Shown: in pieces, positions 23,701 to 36,489 of the stretch
How the letters are laid out: every line of letters begins with the position of its first letter
Position numbering within the stretch: the first letter of the stretch is position 1
Assembly (NCBI GenBank): GCA_037176845.1
Contig: JAYKXP010000078.1
Coordinates: 205,802 to 269,801, forward strand
Direction: 5' to 3'
DNA: 64,000 bases
DNA from: Paramarasmius palmivorus
Taxonomy: Eukaryota > Basidiomycota > Agaricomycetes > Agaricales > Marasmiaceae
Program-made: the position numbers and the translations under genes
Notes under the pieces: generated by a model
The model's database searches: none
Told to the model about the DNA's origin: nothing
Seen by the model: only the letters and a program-made list of their open reading frames with translations

Positions 23701-25690
23701 GACTAAGTGCTGCGAAGAAAACTCGAGCCATGTATATAGACCTTCGTCGTTTCTCTCGAAGATACAAGGTGCCCATGAGGTTTGAAGAGTCGAGCTGATA
23801 CTGTCGGCTCGACTGTGAAGAAGTTTCAGCGCTGTGTATCCTGTGGATTCGGAACAGTATCGAGATCTAGGTCTCCCTTAGACATGTAGAAAGTGTCACA
23901 GCCCTATAGAATATGTCGCTGTTGGCAAAGCTGATGCGGCATCAGCAACATTCTTAGATTACCAAACAGGAAAAGTACTAACTGTACGTCCAGATTCCGA
24001 ATTCCAACTTCAAGCTTCCGTTCTATCACTCGCACGCTTCCCTTATGCAGAACGATTCCTGGCACGAGAGAAAGGGTGAGCTTCAAAGCTATCAAAATCG
24101 CCGGTGATGCACAAGGTTTCGATTGGTGGCTGAAGGAACTGTGAACGCTTGACCGATGTTCCAGTGAAAAAGGGCTGCATAAGCCAACAGAGCTCGTCAT
24201 TTCGCGGGTTCCTGAGTATCGATTGCAGTGTGATGTTGTATGGACACGTCTCGAGGTGAGGCTACGATGGTGATGGTGCATAGTAAAATAAAGCTCCATT
24301 CTCATGGGTTAGATGATAGCGCTTCATGGAGACAGCGGCCTCCATACGCTCTACCCATGACCAACCGCAACAGGACGCCAAGCATTCTTCTACGAGCATC
24401 GATTCATATGTACCGAGGAATTGGCGTGTGTAGTCTCCAAGACGAGGCGAATGCTTGATTTTGTAGTTATCACTATGAAACACAGCATCAGTAAGACGCG
24501 TGAAGAAAGCGATAAAAACACTCACCGAAAGGTAATGATAGTTCTTCGCTCACCCATTTGCCCTTAGAACCAGCATCCGCCTCGCAACGGCAAACAGTTT
24601 TGGCGACTCGAGGTACCGAGACCATGTGTCTACGTTAAACCAAGCTAGACGTCGACCTTGACACTGGTTGAAAAAGAGTGAAGGGCCGAAAAGACGCAGT
24701 TGTGGACAGTTTCAGGTTCAGATAGGGTATTCCGGATAAGGTAGAAAATCGCCATGACTAGCGTCGGCGAGAATGGTGTGATATGGTCGTGTGGATGACG
24801 GATGTTGCACCATGCGCTAGAGCGATTCTGCTTGGAACACGTCCAAGGCAATAATGCTAGCTGTCGACACATATTCTGCTCTGTCGGGAGTTGCGGTTAC
24901 TAGAGAGGAAAATCTATCAATAAGATATGCAAAGGGTACAACAGCTGATAGATTCCTTACCTCAACATGACATGCACAAGAACAACTTCATGAGACCTAG
25001 ACTCCGACAGTGATACGAAAACGAGGATATTTGATGTGTTGGACGAGCGAAAGCCAGAGGTTGGGTCGGGTCGGTTACTATTGGCGATAAGGCATTGACA
25101 TCAGCAAGACGTTCTAGAAAAGTGACTGAACAAGAATACTTACCTTGGTGTAAAGCTGCTCTTTCACCAGCCGAAAAGACCGTTCAAACCATTGAAGCCG
25201 TGCTGACCTCTCATCCATACAGACTAGCTTCCAACTCCAACCTATACCCAAATGCCAGTGGTATAGCTGTAAACAACGATGAGCGATAAGGCCAACTATT
25301 CAGAGATAAAGAATGGTCCTTACCGAATATAAGATGGAAACCCACGAGTTGTGGAGACCGGTGCCCCAGTTCGGATATCCAGAGCTAATTGAGCTCACAA
25401 AACCAGTAGTGGGTGTTGAACCTCGAACTTGAGCTCTACCGCTTGCATTCCTGGTATGAAAGAAAGATTATGAGCCGCTGCTATCCAGACAAAGAGAGTG
25501 TATATGGAGAACTTACTGTACCTCCCGGTTCCAAGACTACTATTTCCAGACATGCATGGTTTTGGTATGGCATGTAGCAAGGCTTCATTGAAGTGAATCA
25601 TGCGTCGTTCTTGCTTCTGTTTCTAGAAGTCGTGCGTTCGAATGCTTCGCGTCGACGGAAGCTGGAGCCGAGTAGTAACCGAGAAACTGG
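20780..25690. repeat. R module copy 4
   Basis: Long R form with all landmarks: GAGGTACATGG...ACCAGCATTGATGGAAC (~20951), ACAGTACCCACCGAACGTG (~21142), TGTCAGGATAAACACGTC (~22004), GTGCCGCCGGCAAATGG (~22704) and GGTATGCTCCTTCTATC (~23221). The right half (24290-24440) parallels 6405-6555. The minus frame 23185-22961, with SGIVGGIGIEA and VKQEGISALGG, is the least decayed version of a segment seen in several copies. Nothing here gives a full-length gene or a family match. Confidence 0.7.
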
Positions 25691-27560
25691 CAATGACCAA
25701 TCTCATGGCGAGCGCATGATACGCTGTTCTGCTAGGACTAGCAGAGGCAGAGCATGCATAGCCCAGGTTTGTGTATCGACGCCCCGAGAGACTACCGCGA
25801 GAACGAGGAGCTCCAAGTTAGAAAGAGCGCCAGCAAGTGTTGGCTTCCCGGATAGAGGTTAGCTCGACACCTCGACACCTCATATCCGCAACTCTGAGAG
25901 TTTTGGAGCTGGCATAGCCCGAAGTTTGGTGCCATACGACAGCTAGAAACCACCGAATTCCAATGACATCTCCTTCCTGCGAAACATTGCCTGCATCCAC
26001 GCCGGTATCGGTACAACGACGTTACGTGCATGATGAAAACCTCGGTGATGACTTGGTGCCTTGGAACGCAGACTCAAGGTCAAGAGTTCGAGGACAGGGA
26101 TGGGGAAAAGAGGTTGTTGGGGGTGTATGGGGTGAAGGAACTCTGCGACGGGTGAAGGGGTTGGGAAGCGAATAGAGCGCTGGGTAGACCTGAGGATGAA
26201 GGCGTTCTGGGCTCTCTCGTGTGGTTGAAGTGTTAGGGTTCCCTTTGACGGCGCTGTAGATAGTATAGTGTCAGGCAAACACGTCAAAAAAGGGAGAAAA
26301 AAAGGGGAGACTGTTTACCTGAGTCAGAAACGCGAATTCCGACCTAAATCATTGCCCCGGACCTCTTCTGCGCCCTATATCCCTCCAATTAACAACCACC
26401 GGACACCAATAGTTTGTTCATGTCTGGAAAGAGTGCGGGATACAGCCCTGCTTAGGGCGAAGGAAGCGGAAAGGGAGATTTTGCGTGCGGTAGGTTGCCA
26501 AATCCAGCTGAGAGGCCATCGGATAGGCTATGTGCGGGAAAGGGGGTGAAGGAGGAGGAAAAGACTGCAGTGGAGGAGGTTCAGCGGAATTCTGAGTAAT
26601 GGACAGAGGATGTGCGGAATAGCCTGAGCCATGCGGTCGAGCTTGCGTGAAGGATATGGAGCCGGGAGCTTGGGATTGGGGTCGGGAGGCATCTCTGGGA
26701 GGGGAATAGAGCGTCTTTGAGGGCGTAGACATCGAGTTATAGGTGCTTGAGTAAGAAGAGGGATAAGGAACGCGAAAAACATTGAACGAAAAGAGCGTAC
26801 ATACCAAATTCTGGAAAGTGACCTCTTCAAGCTTTGAATATTCCATATTTAACTTTGCTGAGCTACGTACAGATATAACAGAGTCGAAACGGCGTAGACA
26901 GATGTAATGTCACTCACTGAGTAGCTGCAAGATGATGGTTTTGGGAAGAGAAGTGCCGGCGGCGCGCTTACACTTTGACCGCCATCTGCCAGCAGGTCTA
27001 CCTATCTGAGAGCAAAACCACGCGTGGTGCAGAACTCACCGGCTCGATGGTCAAGAAGAGGTGCGCCTTTAATATTCTTTAATACTTCAACTTGTTTCTA
27101 TGTCTCATGATCTCGGCCTCGACCAAGTGGTGAACATGTCCCTCAAAGTCAAAACTAGACGTGTACATCCCAAATTCCAATCCAACCGTTACAACTGCTG
27201 ATAACACTTGAAGCTTGAAGCCTAAGGGAAGGCGTTCATTATAGCGTGTCCCAAGTCTTCAAAGAGAAGATGAAACACAGAAGTCGCAATTTTGAATTAC
27301 CAGGTGAACGGTGATACCTTGGAGAAATAGGAGTCAAAGGTGTGTTCTTTCGACTGCTACGAGTCGTATATACAATCTGACCATCTCATATCATAGCTTC
27401 AGCGCAAAAGCGGTATTTTTACCTTAAGATCAAGGTACACGCAGGAGTTTGGAGGCTACGGGCACGCTATCTTATCCCACTGTTCACGCACATCGCAACA
27501 GCTACATTTTTTTCAATACATCCTGTCATTCATGTCATCCAGCACAATACACGGGCCAGT
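25690..27560. repeat. R module copy 5 (short form)
   Basis: Landmarks GTATCGACGCCCCGAGAGAC (~25766), TGTCAGGCAAACACGTC (~26270), GTGCCGGCGGCGCGCT (~26955) and GGTGTGTTCTTTCGACTGC (~27340), ending with the CTTCAGCGCAAAAGCGG block at ~27400. It contains the longest proline-rich minus frame of the R family (26846-26418, 142 codons, TPSKTLYSPPRDASRPQSQA). A GTATGTACGC donor-like site near 26808 suggests this frame was one exon of a spliced gene. Product unknown. Confidence 0.65.
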
Positions 27561-30500
27561 CGCCAGAGTTATCACATTTCTGCTCCTCCTTCCTTGATAC
27601 ACCACGGAGTTGAAAACGTTTACCGTAGCGGCCCTGACGTCCAAGAGGATTTCCGACACCCTAGGTCACGGCATGGGAGTGTTTCAGTTGCATGCCTTTC
27701 AGGTCATCACCAGGCAGCTACTAATGCGAGCCTGAGGGCTTTGTTGGTGCTGAAGCGCTGACAGCCAGCCAGTAACGTAAGGATAACGCCTCGAATTCAA
27801 TTTCTGAATATCCAATGATGATCGCGGATGCTCGTACCCAATATAAAGGCTTGAATAGTCGAACGTAGCTAAGAAGTTTCTGAGAATTCTATGAAGGTGA
27901 AGCTGTTGCTCTAGGGTTGGTAATAGGATTTGCGCCCATTTGCGCCTTCTGACTGTAATAACGTTAGCCACGGAACGAGCTAAAAAGAAGACAGTAGGCA
28001 CGCACAATTTCGTTGATGAAACAAGGAGGGCGGTCTCCGTACCTTCTAACCAGCCTTGAGAGAACGCAGAACGTTCATCTACAAGCATGAGCGCTCGAAT
28101 CGACCGGTGTGTGCAAGTCAAAGCAGCGCATACGGTCTTCAAGACGAAGCGTCAATCCTTGATAGACTCCGTGTCAGAGCGTCCCAACCTGCATACCCAA
28201 GGCCATGCTCGTCCATGGACTCGGCAGCCTGAGATACCCAGGCCATGGCTCTATGCGTACGCAAGATAGATGTAAATGTCGTGTGACTCGAAATACGGAT
28301 GCGAGGAGACGCAGAACTATCAACAACGATGAGGTTGGTAATGCTTGAAGTAAAACAGTGATCCTTACCAAACAAACGGTAGAAACTCACGGATTGTGGA
28401 CGCCAGTGCTTCAGTCCGGATGTCTATAGGCAATTGAGCCTACAAAGCCGAAATATCCTGGCCCAGTTCTTGAACGTTGAGTACAAAGAATTTTCGCCAT
28501 ATCGAGTGGGGTAGCCTAAGTTTTTTTCACAGGGCGGTATTTCGAGAGTAAAACTAATTACAATACCGAGCTCTAGTGTGTTCGTGATACGAACAAACGA
28601 GTATGAGCCACTGTTACCCAGGCAAAGAGAATGTATACCGAGCACCCACCAAATTTCACGTTGAACTTGCTGGAAAAGCCCAAAGCCAACAAGGTCCCAG
28701 ATATCCGCGTTCATCGTATACGATGAATCCAGGAAATGCATAGGCTTAACAAGCTCCTTGCAATAGATCGCCATACACCATTACCTTCAGACATGGATGG
28801 TTTTGGTACGGGTTGCAGTGAGCACCAGTAAACCTTGACCATGTATTGTTCTTGCTAATGATGAGCTTGAACGCTTCGCGCCAACGAAAGCCAGAGACAA
28901 AAGAATTATCAGGACATCTGGACTGAACATCAGGATGCAACGAGCTACGGCGAGAATCACCAGGGTATCGATACCTTGGGACCTTCGGCGCACTCTCGGT
29001 GAAGACGACCCCTTCTCCCAACCTTCTCCCATTCAAATGAGATATGACGATCGAAAAAAGTGGCATCTCGTTGCGCTAAAACGACTGTCAGCAAAAAGGA
29101 AAGCTGCACGCGGAGAAGCAGGACACACCATCGTCTGATCATAGACTTTCGGTAATAGTATCGACACCATGAGGGTTCCACGGAGCAGGTGACTCGCACG
29201 AACACCAGAAAGGACACAAATGTCCGGTGCGTCTAGGGGTTGACGTTGAGGTCAAACGCCTTTGGTGTGCCGTCTATGCCAAGAACCCCCACATCAAGGC
29301 GTCGCCTACACCTGCAAGGGTATCGATAAGATGACTCCAAGAGCTCGATGAAGCCCCAGAAACCACCCCAGCTGAATTCCGAGCTTTAGATAGAACTTTG
29401 GAGTTGCGAGATAAGCAAGAGCCGAAGTGCAGGTCATGTTGAGATAGACGCAGAGTGAGCTATTGTGGATTGGATTTGTGCGATCTGACTGATAACGATG
29501 AGGTTTCCGGGTCCGTTCGCTTGATTTCAAGGAAGTCTAAAGCTGGAAGTGTCCAAGGATATCAGTAAAATACGCTGAGAAACTGGGAAAAGGACTCACC
29601 CTAGGTTTTATCAATAGTTCCAACTCGATTGTCAGCTCAACTACACGTCTATCACCAGTCTACAATCTATTATGAGCGCGCGTCTTTTCAAAATAGTGAG
29701 CGAGATGTACATACCTGTCTCCAAATTGCCGTGTCGTGATCATGAACAAGGTGGTGGTTTTGGGGAAAGGAGCGCCGGCGGCTCTCACGGTGCTTCCTTT
29801 CACTCGACCACGACCTCTTTCCTCCAACATCTCACAACGTCGCCACCAGCCAATGTGGAAGAGCAAAATGAAGATGTTTCGCTCCACGCATTCGGTACAT
29901 TAGCGACTCTACTCGATAACGGTACGCTCAACAGTTACATGTTCATCATTTTGGCTCTGACACCCTGAAGCAGCTCAGCAGACCGACCTCAAGCTAGAAA
30001 CAGGGCAAGAATTAGCTATCTGAAGCTTAGAATTGGTACGCTTTTCCTACCTTCGCGTCTTTCATCCTAGCTCAATTCTCCTACGCAAGTAAAAGCCTAG
30101 GCGACACCAGCCCGACGCTTTTACCCTTCCTAAACACGCTTTCACGGGCTCAACGTTCGCTCCGAGTCAACCTCAACTGGACGGCCTCCTCCGCTCTCTG
30201 CTCCTCCATCCTTTGCCCCTCGCATGTCACGAAAATCATCCCCGTCGCGTTCCCAATCACGCTCTTTCCAGACACCAACGAACTCCGAGCAACAACTGAC
30301 GACTTTTCCCCTTACTGCTCCATTTTCTCGTGTATCCCGGACAGCACGAAGGGGAAGGTCTGGCATGATGATTAGGTTTAGCTTTAGGGAAAGGTTAGAA
30401 TGATAGAATGGGGCTTGCTGGGTTGGTAACGTTGCGTTGAAATACTGCGAAGGTCAGTGCTCCATAAGTAGACTGTACACCTTGAAGCGACTTCTATTGA

Positions 30501-30700
30501 CATCATACTATCCACAGCATCAACATCCTCAGTCAACCCAACGAGTCTAGAACTCCTTTCTTCAACACGTCACTTCCCCATTCACCACCAAGAAGACACC
30601 TCTGCTCCTCGGTTGCAGTAGTGGCCTACTGTTACTCCCCTATCCTATCCCATTTTCCCTTCAAACCGCTATCACCCCAACCCTTCACTGTGTCATATGC
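27560..30700. other. Spacer with weak R-like traces
   Basis: No credible gene. A GCGCCGGCGGCTC block at ~29770 and a GGGTATCGATACCTTGGGAC block at ~28972 recall R landmarks, so part of this is probably a more diverged R copy. Minus frame 28142-27699 (147 codons) contains SIRALMLVDER and resembles a weaker segment at minus 43225-42968; it has no recognisable domain. Near 30135-30370 an Arg/Ser/Pro-rich stretch resembles 11100-11150 at the left edge of P. Confidence 0.45.
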
Positions 30701-32960
30701 AGCTTTATCTCCTTTGGTGCGTTCGGTGGTCGTTCAACTGGGTCTGGGTGTTGGCCAGACACGTTACCTCTGCGAATTCTTGTTGAATGGAGGATGAAGG
30801 AGAACAAATGCTAGGTGTCAAGCTTGGGATTACGCGTACCACGAGTCACCATGCCAACACCAAGAGCCCAACCAATGCCATCCTCAGGGTCTAGGCACAA
30901 CTTCGTTCTACGAACCCACGAAAGCACCAGACGCCTGCATTCACTTAGGCGGCTGAACAGTCAAGGTGTCGCTACCCATCGTTCCTCGCTAGCTCATCCT
31001 GATATGGATCACTTGGAACGATGCAGGTGTGATAATACAAAGATATTCAGCTCTTTCTCCCGAGCAACAGCACAGTGGCGCCGAATGTAACCCTTGACTG
31101 CCATGGCACCACCTAGGCGTTCTCAAATGTCATCGAACGGTTCTATCCTCGGATAGAGCTGACCAGCAACGCAGGTATCTTCTTTCTGAAGGATCACCGA
31201 CGGAACCGCCAAGCAGGTTCCAGCAACATTTCCGCATTCCTGGGCTCGATTTTCGAGGCTGCACTGGAAGCCAAATGTTCAGGGTTTAGCTTCCATATCC
31301 ACTTCTCTCAACTCGCTGGCACCCCCCGAAGAAGGTCCATCTCGGGCTCAAAGTTGTCAACTCCAACAACCTCGGGCTTTTGCGCTTGAACCGGTAGTTA
31401 TGAACTGATGTCCACGGTATGTGCGTTCCTCCGCTCATCGATTCTTACTGATCATATTCTAGACTATCAGGGATGATACTCGACTCAGCGCAGCGTGCAA
31501 GGCGCCACTTGTCGTCGACACGTCTTGCATGAACGTTGTCCGAAGAATACAGGCCCTCGCCAGATGACATCATCATAGCTCGGGCATCTCGGCGGTCGTC
31601 TCGCACACAGGGTCCCTAGTCAATGCTGAATCGTAGCTGTTTTAAAGGCCTTGAGGTGAGCAGTGTGTTCTATTCTATGGGCTAGAGGTCACCAACTCAC
31701 AAGTTTGAATGTTCAGGTTCGTAGCAGGTTTGCGCGGGGCTTATTTCCCCATGAGGTGATTACTCTCTACTACCATCTTCCGTTTCACTTTCTCACTCTC
31801 AACTCTACAGCAATCGCAGGAACCTAAACCTTTCACAATTACGGAAACCATTTAGTGCCGCCTACCTGTCCTTCGTCGATGCGATATCCCGAGTGGCAAG
31901 CCCTTCTCGAATGCAACGAAACATTCTCCACGTCGACCACCGTTCAACGTTCAACCGCCAAGCCCTATTTCGTTGACGGCTGCACCCTAGAGGACAAGAA
32001 TCTGCGTCCGCAGCCCAATATACCTATTCTCTCGATCACGGAAACCATCTATGACCTGCGTGTCGATGTTCTCATCGTTCATAGGTTGAAGGCATGTTAC
32101 CCCTTCACTCCGACATACGACATCGATTTTGGGCTAGTAGCTTTGGTCGCGTGTGGCTTCCGCATTGGTATACAGTTTCGCCAGAGCTTCTTCTCTCGCA
32201 ACCATCACCTTGCCTCCATGTCTAACTATTCACGGTCGTAGAGCGGTATGTTCAACCCTTATGTGCCATCTTGGGGTCTAACACAACTTTAAGTAGCTCA
32301 GAAGAATAGCCAAGGCATAGGAAGATTGAACAATGCGCAAGGGAATTGTGCGTGCTCCTCATTTCGCTCTCGATTCTAAAGCTTTCGATCAATACCGCAT
32401 CATCTATCATGCCTCGATTGGTCTCAGCGTGAACCCAAGCACGCCTCTTCAATGCGCCATGATGGATGTGCTTCAGGAATCAGCGGAGAATGTACCCTTG
32501 GACGACGGTATAGAGAGGTGAGGTTCTATGATGTCGGTACGCTATTAGTGCTGATGCTATCATTCTTCCTTTCACTGGTAGGAAGTTCAAAATCAAAACC
32601 AGGCTTTCTCAAGCCCGCACCGGCCGCACCCCTTACAAGGCCAGCGTACACGATGAACTGGAGCCCAGACAGTAGGCGCTACTAATGCATTAACGACAGG
32701 CATGGTATGTACGTTTCTACAGTTCCGTTTGTTGCTTTAGGCTATGAGACTAACTCGCTCTCTAGATATCGTTCTTCAGACTACCGCCGGCGGGCTGCCT
32801 TGTTGGGTAGTTCCGGGGTTTAAACATTTACATTCAACAATGTGTCTTCGAGCTACATGTCCCGGTAATACTGATACGATACATCGACATCAAAGGCATG
32901 TGTATGAATACGAACATACAATCTCATATAAACTATCGCTATGACCAATACAAACATTTT
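30700..32960. repeat. P segment copy 2
   Basis: Partner of 10960-13330, adjacent to the 3' end of DUF6535 copy B. The plus strand carries intron-like intervals 31417-31462 and 32705-32765 at positions shared with copy 1. The longest plus frame, 31855-32241 (128 codons), holds a hydrophobic run around ITETIYDLRVDVLIVHRLKA and another around FGLVALVACGF. These faintly recall a transmembrane segment of the basidiomycete DUF6534/DUF6533 families, but the resemblance is too weak to name. No continuous gene can be assembled. Confidence 0.5.
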
Positions 32961-32981
32961 CGTTCATCCCAGGAACACTAC

Positions 32982-35900
32982 TCATAAACGGAACATACGT
33001 AGGTGATTAGGATCATTTATTTTGTTCGATCCCCTTCCCTCATCTCTTCTAAGTCTTCTCTGTCCTTGATCCTGCGAGGAACTAAGATCAGCGGTACCTC
33101 GAATGCCAACCATCATCTGTTCCTCGTGATCATGCCTGGCTTGTTCACCTTGCTCTTCTGCTGGTGAAGCAATGTTTCCAGCAGTATAATCGCTAACTGG
33201 CGCAGCGCGATCTGGATCGGAATCTAGTGATATGATACCTCCCGGTACTACATCAGGTTCGTCTCCTCCGGTCGTCGAGAGAGTTGTCGGTAAATCTTCA
33301 GGGTGATCAGAGTCGGTACCTCCAGCTACTGCTCGCGATGCAGCACGTTCATCACTATCCGATGGCAATACAGGACTTTCATTGGCAGCCTGCGATTCAG
33401 GTACACCTTGATTCGGCGAGGTATCATCTGCAACTTCGCTTGTTGCATTGCCCCAAGATTCGTGAACCTGTATACCACCGCTTTTCTGGACATCATCCGC
33501 GCGTGACGTCGATGCTCCGTTTCCTCCATTGCTGCCTATTCGACTATCGTTTCCTTGATCTCGCAAGGAACTGGTACTAGCTTGATGCGGGACATCTGAA
33601 AGTCCGGCCATCGACCCAGATGTGGCGTGGCCTTCCTGAACGTTATCGTTGGCCGTGTGGGGTCCTTCGCCGGGATGCTGCAGAATCTGCAACTCTCCAA
33701 GGACATCCTGGTCGGTACCAGCTAGAGCGTTATCGCCGGTATGCTCATCTGCATGGTCTCTGTTCCTGATTCCGACTAGGCTTCTTGCGTTGTTCCAAAT
33801 CGTCCTAAGAGTATCCATGACGATGTTTTTATGGACATCACCGGCAGGACTGTGCGATGGAAAGATGCCGGGTGAATTTTCAATATCGTTTCGAGGATAG
33901 TAGCGGAATTGGAACGGCAACGGTAAGGTATCCACGGAGTATCGGATAGGTTCGAGTTGAGGAAGTTGGGAAGAGGGAGGCGGAGCTTCATCTTCTTCAG
34001 GGAAAGGCGCAAAGTAGTTGTCAGGTAGGCTACCGGCATTTTGAACGTTTTTGAGTGTACCAATCCATCCGTACCCCCTTTCCTCAGACTCCCACCAAAC
34101 ACCTCTGCCAAATCGTCTGTGAAAATACAATCGACGGATTATAATCTCATGATTAATGAACCTAATGAACTCCTGCCCCCTTTTGCTCGTCAACAACACT
34201 GAAGGTAGATCCGAACGGCAAATATGCTCTGCAAGGCCATTAGCGAATGCCACTCGCTCCTCGTTGTGTCGTTCCTCGTCATACCCTGGGGAAGGTTTCC
34301 AGGATTCCTCGAAATGTCGCAGGAGCAGGAGGCTTCCCTGTCGGACCCGGGTCTCCTCGTGTGACCATAGTGCGGTGGCGAGAGGGAGGGGAATGAAGAA
34401 CTGAAATTTTCTTGATGATTTTGGGAGCTTCTGGGTGAAATCTTCAAGAGAGCTGGTCAAAAGATCAACGAGACCATTCCCGACAGAGAAACCCCAAAGC
34501 CGGTGCCAGAATAACAACTCTATCCCCTCTCCGGAGTGGAGGGGAGTGTCGCAGGTGACGGGAGTCGGCCCGGGCAAGGGTGAGAACCCAGTCGGGTATC
34601 TGAGGTATGCCCCAACATCCACCTCTTGCCCCGCCCACATTGCGATATCCCACCGATCCAAAACCGCAGAAACCGCGACTGAACGGGGAAGTGTTTCCAA
34701 CACATTCTCGAGATGCGGGATCATTGAAGGGCTATCACGAAACATTGTGACGGCCCACTGCAACGCCCGCAGCTCGTAAACCTGCAGTTGAAAGGAGATC
34801 CCAAGCATGGGACAGACTTCCTGGTCAAACTGCCTGACCACTCGGAGGTCAAACGTCGACCAACTGGAGGTTCGGGCATGGAAATGATCCCATAAAGGGC
34901 GGAGGTGTGTTTTTGTGAAGTTATTGATGAAGGGAAAGCGGAGGAGTGGCTTGGGGAGCGTGGTGAAGAGCTTGTAGACAGCCCATGCTTGGGGAGACTT
35001 GTACGGGCAGATGAACTGGTAAGTCAACTGCCCAAAGTCATGGTAGTGGATGAAAATGTCATGTTCATCTTGAGTGTCGAGAAACTGAGCCTGATTGCAT
35101 GGAATTGTGATGGTAGGCAGGATTGTGGTGAGGAAATACAGCCCCATGCTGAGCGAAATCGCTGCGAGGCATATGCCAAAGACTATGGGATGAAGCGTCC
35201 ACAGGAGATCCAAAACTCCAACAAAAAAGAAGACCAATGCGATTTCGAGAAGAATTGGGAGCGCTGATAAGAACGACGCTACACCCCATTTCTCGAAGCT
35301 ATCTCGCCGTAACTGTCGCAGTGCCAAATTCTCTGCGACTGTGCGAGTTGGTACATCGCGTTGGTGTTCGCGTAGCCACTGTTTGCACAGCAGACCGAAT
35401 AGGGCAGACGTAAGGCTGAAGATGAGACTGAGGAACCAAAAACAGTTGATACGAATCGACGATGCCTCTGGTGTGAATGGTGTAGATTGAGTCTGTGTTC
35501 CGTTGAGTTGCTGGGAGATTTGGGTGAGAATCACGACAGTGGTGTCTTCACTGAGCCATTGATATGACTCAATCAGAAATGCGGTTACGACCGCAGAGAA
35601 AAGACCGGCCTATTCATGGATTAGAACAATGTAAGAAAAATGAAACTGGACATACAAATACTAGCAGTGTGTCGATGTCTTCTTTCCAGCCTAGGACCAT
35701 TCCATCGTCGTATTTTTTGACTTCCACTTGCAGCTTTTCATATGCCCGGTCAGCAGCCTCCTTCTTCCTTTCTTCCTCTTTCTCCTTCTCTTCCTTCTCT
35801 TTGTTCTCCTTCTCTCTCCACTTCCTTGTCCACTCCTCCTCTTCCTCCTTCTCCCACTCATCCTTTGGTTTACTCCTAATCTCCTCGTCATCACTCGCCG

Positions 35901-36214
35901 ATATATGTCTCCGCCTCATCCTCCGCCTCTGTGCTGCTTCCATCCTCCGCCCCGCCTCTTCCACCTTCCTCCTCTCCTCTCCCATTCTGTTCCACTCCTC
36001 TACCATCCTGTTCCACTCCTCCTTTCTCTTCCGCTTCCTTTGCTCCCACCTCTCTTTCTTTAAATCCCTCTCCAGCTGCTCATAACCTTTCCGCATCCTT
36101 TCGTCCTCGGTATTCTCCTAGAAGCACAGTGTAAGTGGATACCAGCCGAATCACAGATAGAAAACACACCTCTGCACCATTGTTTGACCCTTGAAATGGG
36201 TCCGTATTCGACAT
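32982..36214 (-). CDS. DUF6535 domain membrane protein, copy B
   Basis: Three-exon model: 36214-36170, 36117-35656 and 35609-32982, with introns of 52 and 46 nt (both GT/AG). The product is ~1044 aa. Residues ~16-150 are a highly charged Glu/Lys/Arg coiled-coil-like region, ending EKLQVEVKKYDDGMVLGWKE. Four hydrophobic segments follow (~170-187 AGLFSAVVTAF, ~224-246 CFWFLSLIFSLTSALFG, ~283-307 LPILLEIALVFFFVGVLDLL, ~310-336), the arrangement I know for DUF6535. A long soluble region and a low-complexity Ser/Gly/Asp-rich tail end in NDPNHLRMFRL. The family's function is unknown; it is presumably an integral membrane protein. The start was chosen at MSNTDPF by analogy with the M-D-x-D starts of copies A and C. 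The same frame is open further upstream to 36489, with another ATG at 36289, so a longer N-terminus is possible. Confidence 0.85.
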
Positions 36215-36489
36215 GGGTGTAAGGAAGATAGCTGTGTTTGGTTTAACAGCTTTCACGTTGACAGCAGTCATGCACGTTGCGCAGCCCATGTGGACTCCTG
36301 TAGAAAACGTATTAGCGGTGATTGAGAGGATTTGATTCTCATCAATACCAACTTCTTGAGCGGCAGATCCGATGGGCAATTTCAAAGTCTTGCCATTAGC
36401 GATATTCTGAACACTTTGAAGTCCTGGGGGTAATGTAAGAGAGATGGGGAGATGGTCATTGTCCGAGTCAAAGATACAGGTATGGGCGC
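36215..36489 (-). other. Open extension upstream of copy B (D-like)
   Basis: Minus-strand frame open for 91 codons and continuous with the first exon of DUF6535 copy B. It is preceded at 36490 by an acceptor-like GAAATAG. The text (LTLPPGLQSV, GKTLKLPIGSAA, ILSITANTFS) lines up loosely with minus 19330-19190 and with the C-terminal part of minus 59849-59436, both lying behind DUF6535 copies A and C. It may be the last exon of a separate gene or an extra N-terminal exon of copy B. Product unknown. Confidence 0.4.

Noticed and set aside
30142..30366. Minus-strand charged frame of 74 codons
   Set aside because: Low-complexity Arg/Glu/Gly-rich translation; similar DNA at ~11100-11150 is not open in the same way.
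35564..36085. Plus-strand Ser/Phe/Leu-rich frames (also 18140-18376 and 58322-58797)
   Set aside because: Antisense of the Glu/Lys/Arg-rich exon 1; a GAG/GAA-rich strand is read as CTC/TTC on the other. Not independent genes.
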